Assembly (NCBI GenBank): GCA_012841735.1
Contig: DUUE01000040.1
Coordinates: forward strand, 1-7,213
Length of the DNA: 7,213 bases
From: Bacillota bacterium
Lineage (GTDB): Bacteria; Bacillota; Dethiobacteria; Dethiobacterales; Dethiobacteraceae
Reading direction: 5' to 3'
The notes under the pieces are model-generated. The model ran no database searches. It was not told where the DNA came from and saw only the letters and a program-made list of their open reading frames with translations. Of this stretch, positions 5,818 through 7,213 are shown one piece after another; positions within the stretch are counted from its first letter, which is position 1, and every line of letters starts with the position of its first letter. Made by a program: the position numbers and the translations under genes.

Positions 5818-5872
5818 AAACCCTCCCTTCACGGGGAATTAATTAGTATAAACCGTGAAAGGTGGGTTTTTT
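5818..5872 (+). terminator. Intrinsic terminator of yebC that contains the next gene's ribosome binding site
   Basis: AAACCCTCCCTTCACGG (5818-5834) pairs with CCGTGAAAGGTGGGTTT (5853-5869) at 15 of 17 positions around an 18-base AT-rich loop, and the T tract runs 5867-5872. This is a strong rho-independent terminator. Its 3' arm holds AAAGGTGGG (5858-5866), the ribosome binding site of the ATG at 5873, which directly follows the T tract. The same fold would thus both stop transcription and hide that site in any read-through RNA. Confidence 0.85.
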
Positions 5873-6247
5873 ATGTTTCTGCACAAACGCCTTACTCCCG
5901 TCAGTATTTTCCTGATCGGGATGGTGCTGGGCATGGCTGCGGGAGGAGGGTCTGCAGCTTTATTTTTCAGGGACCTTTCTCCGGGACACGGCGTGGTTGA
6001 GGGTGCGGGCCTCACGGCGGAAAACACGGGATACGCCCCGGAAGCGGGCGTGAGAGTCTACCAGGGTTACCTGGGAGTTTATGAAAACCATCTTGCCATC
6101 TACGATGAAGAGCCTCCGGACGGGATCCTGCAATATATTCTGACCGACTATGAAGCCAGGGAAGACTTGCGTCCCCAGCTGGAAAAAGGCATTCCTTTTA
6201 CTGACATGTATGATATGCTGCGCCTGCTGGAAAACTACACAAGTTGA
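5873..6247 (+). CDS. Small exported or anchored protein, BofC C-terminal-domain-like (tentative)
   Basis: The 124-residue protein has a basic start, a hydrophobic segment (about 8-32, signal peptide or anchor, Gly/Ala-rich), a linker (33-60) and a compact domain (61-124) with YQGYLGVYENHLAIYDE then KGIPFTDMYDMLRLLENY. The GYLGVY...LAIY pattern and the closing KGIPF..helix remind me of the BofC C-terminal domain and related small proteins of spore formers. BofC restrains the SpoIVB protease in the Bacillus sigma-K checkpoint, but only the C-terminal part is suggested here and the name is from memory. I chose ATG 5873 because AAAGGTGGG fits it with about 7 bases; a GTG at 5855 would itself sit in the terminator stem. 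Expression is probably limited by the preceding hairpin. It is followed by the PRC-barrel gene after 51 bases. Confidence 0.72.
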   Translation: MFLHKRLTPVSIFLIGMVLGMAAGGGSAALFFRDLSPGHGVVEGAGLTAENTGYAPEAGVRVYQGYLGVYENHLAIYDEEPPDGILQYILTDYEAREDLRPQLEKGIPFTDMYDMLRLLENYTS

Positions 6248-6298
6248 ATAATGCCGCCGATTACGGGCATACTATCCTGCATATCTGGAGGTGTCACA

Positions 6299-6775
6299 GT
6301 GAAATTTTCCCGGGAAATGACCGGTTTTGCTGTGATTCATTTGCCCAGCGGGCGGGAAGTGGGGAAAGTCAGGGAATGGCTGCTGGATGAACACTGTGAA
6401 ACTGTTGTCGCCCTGCTGGTGGAAGGCGGTGGCTGGCTCCCCCAGCGGCGTCTTATTCCCTTTGCCGAAATTGCGAAGATCGGTACAGATGCGGTGCTGG
6501 TTGACGGAACAGGATTGCATCTAACAGGCGACCCGCCCCTGGTGGGAGGGCGGGCGACATGCCGGGCCCTGGGGAAGCGTATGCTTTCGGCCGGTGGAGA
6601 AGAACTGGGGATTGTGGAAGATTTTTTGTTTGAGGAAGAAACGGGGCGTGTTACCGGCTGGCGCCTTTCTTCCGGACTGATTGACGACTTGCTGCAGGGC
6701 AGGCCGGTACTGGAGGACCCGCTGCAAATGATTGTAGGGGAAGATACGCTCATTGTCTGTGATGAAGAGGGATGA
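6299..6775 (+). CDS. PRC-barrel domain protein (two domains)
   Basis: PRC-barrels are small beta-barrels found in the photosynthetic reaction centre H subunit, the ribosome maturation factor RimM and many sporulation-associated proteins of Bacillota; they mediate protein binding. The 158 residues contain two copies: the first about 5-75 (GFAVIHLPSGREVGKVREWL ... IPFAEIAKIG), the second about 86-155 (ALGKRMLSAGGEELGIVEDF ... GWRLSSGLIDDLLQGR). There is no signal peptide or membrane segment, so it is likely cytoplasmic. The start is a GTG (6299-6301) with an excellent GGAGGTG (6287-6293); an ATG at 6251 in the same frame has no ribosome binding site and would add 16 unrelated residues. The next gene begins 1 base after the stop. 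The precise role is unknown. Confidence 0.88.
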   Translation: MKFSREMTGFAVIHLPSGREVGKVREWLLDEHCETVVALLVEGGGWLPQRRLIPFAEIAKIGTDAVLVDGTGLHLTGDPPLVGGRATCRALGKRMLSAGGEELGIVEDFLFEEETGRVTGWRLSSGLIDDLLQGRPVLEDPLQMIVGEDTLIVCDEEG

Positions 6776-6776
6776 G

Positions 6777-6980
6777 ATGATGCATTGTCCGCTTTGTAAC
6801 AGTGTCGATACGGGTAAAGTGGGGACAGGCCAGTATTATTGCTGGAATTGCCTGGTTGAATTTTCTGTGCAGGGGTCCGGTGCTTACACAGCCTATTATG
6901 TTGATGAGGATGGAACACTGGTTGCGCTCGGCGATCTGGTACAGCACTCCGGCGTACCCGCGGAAAACTTCCTGGGTTAG
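6777..6980 (+). CDS. Small zinc-ribbon protein of unknown function
   Basis: A 67-residue protein with a metal-binding ribbon, CPLC (C4, C7) and CWNC (C22, C25), 14 residues apart, followed by a short beta-rich tail ending in GVPAENFLG. It resembles the small zinc-ribbon proteins that often accompany PRC-barrel genes in Clostridia, but I cannot give a function. GAGGG (6767-6771) lies in the end of the PRC-barrel gene; ATG 6777 or 6780 can both be used, and upstream in-frame starts (6753, 6762) lack a site. The 1-base gap to the preceding stop indicates co-transcription and probable translational coupling. Confidence 0.8.
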   Translation: MMHCPLCNSVDTGKVGTGQYYCWNCLVEFSVQGSGAYTAYYVDEDGTLVALGDLVQHSGVPAENFLG

Positions 6981-6992
6981 CAATGTATGGGC

Positions 6993-7032
6993 CCCCCTGT
7001 GCCTGCATATAGATAAACAGACGGACAGGGGG
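6993..7032 (+). promoter_or_regulatory. Inverted repeat enclosing the ribosome binding site of the AI-2E permease gene
   Basis: CCCCCTGT (6993-7000) and ACAGGGGG (7025-7032) are perfect 8-base arms with a 24-base loop. The right arm includes the GGGGG of the ribosome binding site (AGGGGGTGA, 7027-7035) for the ATG at 7040. No T tract follows, so this would act, if at all, on translation rather than termination. Confidence 0.4.
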
Positions 7033-7039
7033 TGACTTG

Positions 7040-7213
7040 ATGCTGAATCATTACCGGCAGTCTCTCCGGCGTTACGGCATGCTTGGCGTCATTTCCGTGG
7101 CGAGTGCAGTCCTGCTTTATTGGCTGATACGTACCGGCCGGCATTTATTTTCCGTTATCAGTCCTTTTTTGCTGGCCATCATTCTTGCCTATATTTTAAA
7201 CCCGCTGGTAGAA
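7040..7213 (+). CDS. AI-2E family transporter (PerM-like permease), N-terminal part only
   Basis: Polytopic inner-membrane protein of the family once called UPF0118. Members have been linked to autoinducer-2 export, Na+/H+ antiport or unknown substrates, so the family name should not be taken as proof of substrate. Only 58 residues are visible before the right edge: a basic N-terminus, a first membrane helix (about 14-30) and a second (about 37-54) with SPFLLAIILAYILNPLVE (41-58), the hallmark of the family's N-terminus. The ATG follows AGGGGGTGA with 7 bases between. It lies 59 bases after the zinc-ribbon gene on the same strand. Confidence 0.88.
   Translation, partial: MLNHYRQSLRRYGMLGVISVASAVLLYWLIRTGRHLFSVISPFLLAIILAYILNPLVE

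Noticed and set aside
1..7213. Mobile element, CRISPR array, tRNA or rRNA, defence system
   Set aside because: No transposase, integrase, terminal repeats, repeat-spacer pattern, tRNA-like cloverleaf or defence-type domain was seen on either strand.

Overview
This is an ordinary, gene-dense chromosomal segment. It most likely comes from a spore-forming, anaerobe-type member of the Bacillota (class Clostridia, with the Desulfotomaculum/Pelotomaculum-like 'Peptococcaceae' as the best guess). The evidence is strong AGGAGG-type ribosome binding sites, use of TTG and GTG starts, consensus sigma-A promoters, and a familiar gene neighbourhood: coaE followed by a membrane-anchored lytic transglycosylase, then yebC, a BofC-like small protein, a PRC-barrel protein, a zinc-ribbon protein and an AI-2E-family permease. 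The lineage is inferred from gene content and family resemblance recalled from memory, not from a search.

Left part (1-2410). A membrane-anchored polysaccharide deacetylase runs off the left edge on the minus strand. It carries a 14-residue repeat linker and what looks like the tail of a lost LysM domain. A roughly 310-base divergent spacer separates it from bioY (biotin ECF-transporter S component) and thiE (thiamine phosphate synthase), which form a two-gene unit on the plus strand. The bioY promoter matches the consensus hexamers exactly, and its -35 box lies inside an inverted repeat resembling a BirA (biotin repressor) operator.

Middle (2411-3727). On the minus strand a MarR-family regulator ends in an intrinsic terminator. 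It is followed by a SAM-dependent methyltransferase gene that appears broken: the recognisable C-terminal tail continues in another frame, and the expected beta5/alphaE region between the two parts is missing. The marR-coaE spacer holds divergent promoters and nested inverted repeats.

Right part (3728-7213), all on the plus strand. coaE overlaps the lytic transglycosylase gene by 8 bases. yebC has its own promoter and ends in a strong terminator hairpin whose 3' arm contains the ribosome binding site of the next gene, a small BofC-C-terminal-like protein. A PRC-barrel protein and a small zinc-ribbon protein follow. The final gene, an AI-2E-family permease, is cut by the right edge, and its ribosome binding site also lies in the 3' arm of a possible hairpin.

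The genes are mostly housekeeping: vitamin uptake and synthesis, CoA synthesis, peptidoglycan turnover, and translation. I see no mobile element, CRISPR array, tRNA, rRNA or recognisable riboswitch, and no evidence for a wholly new system. The points most worth checking are the terminator/ribosome-binding-site overlap after yebC, the decayed methyltransferase, and the putative BirA operator.
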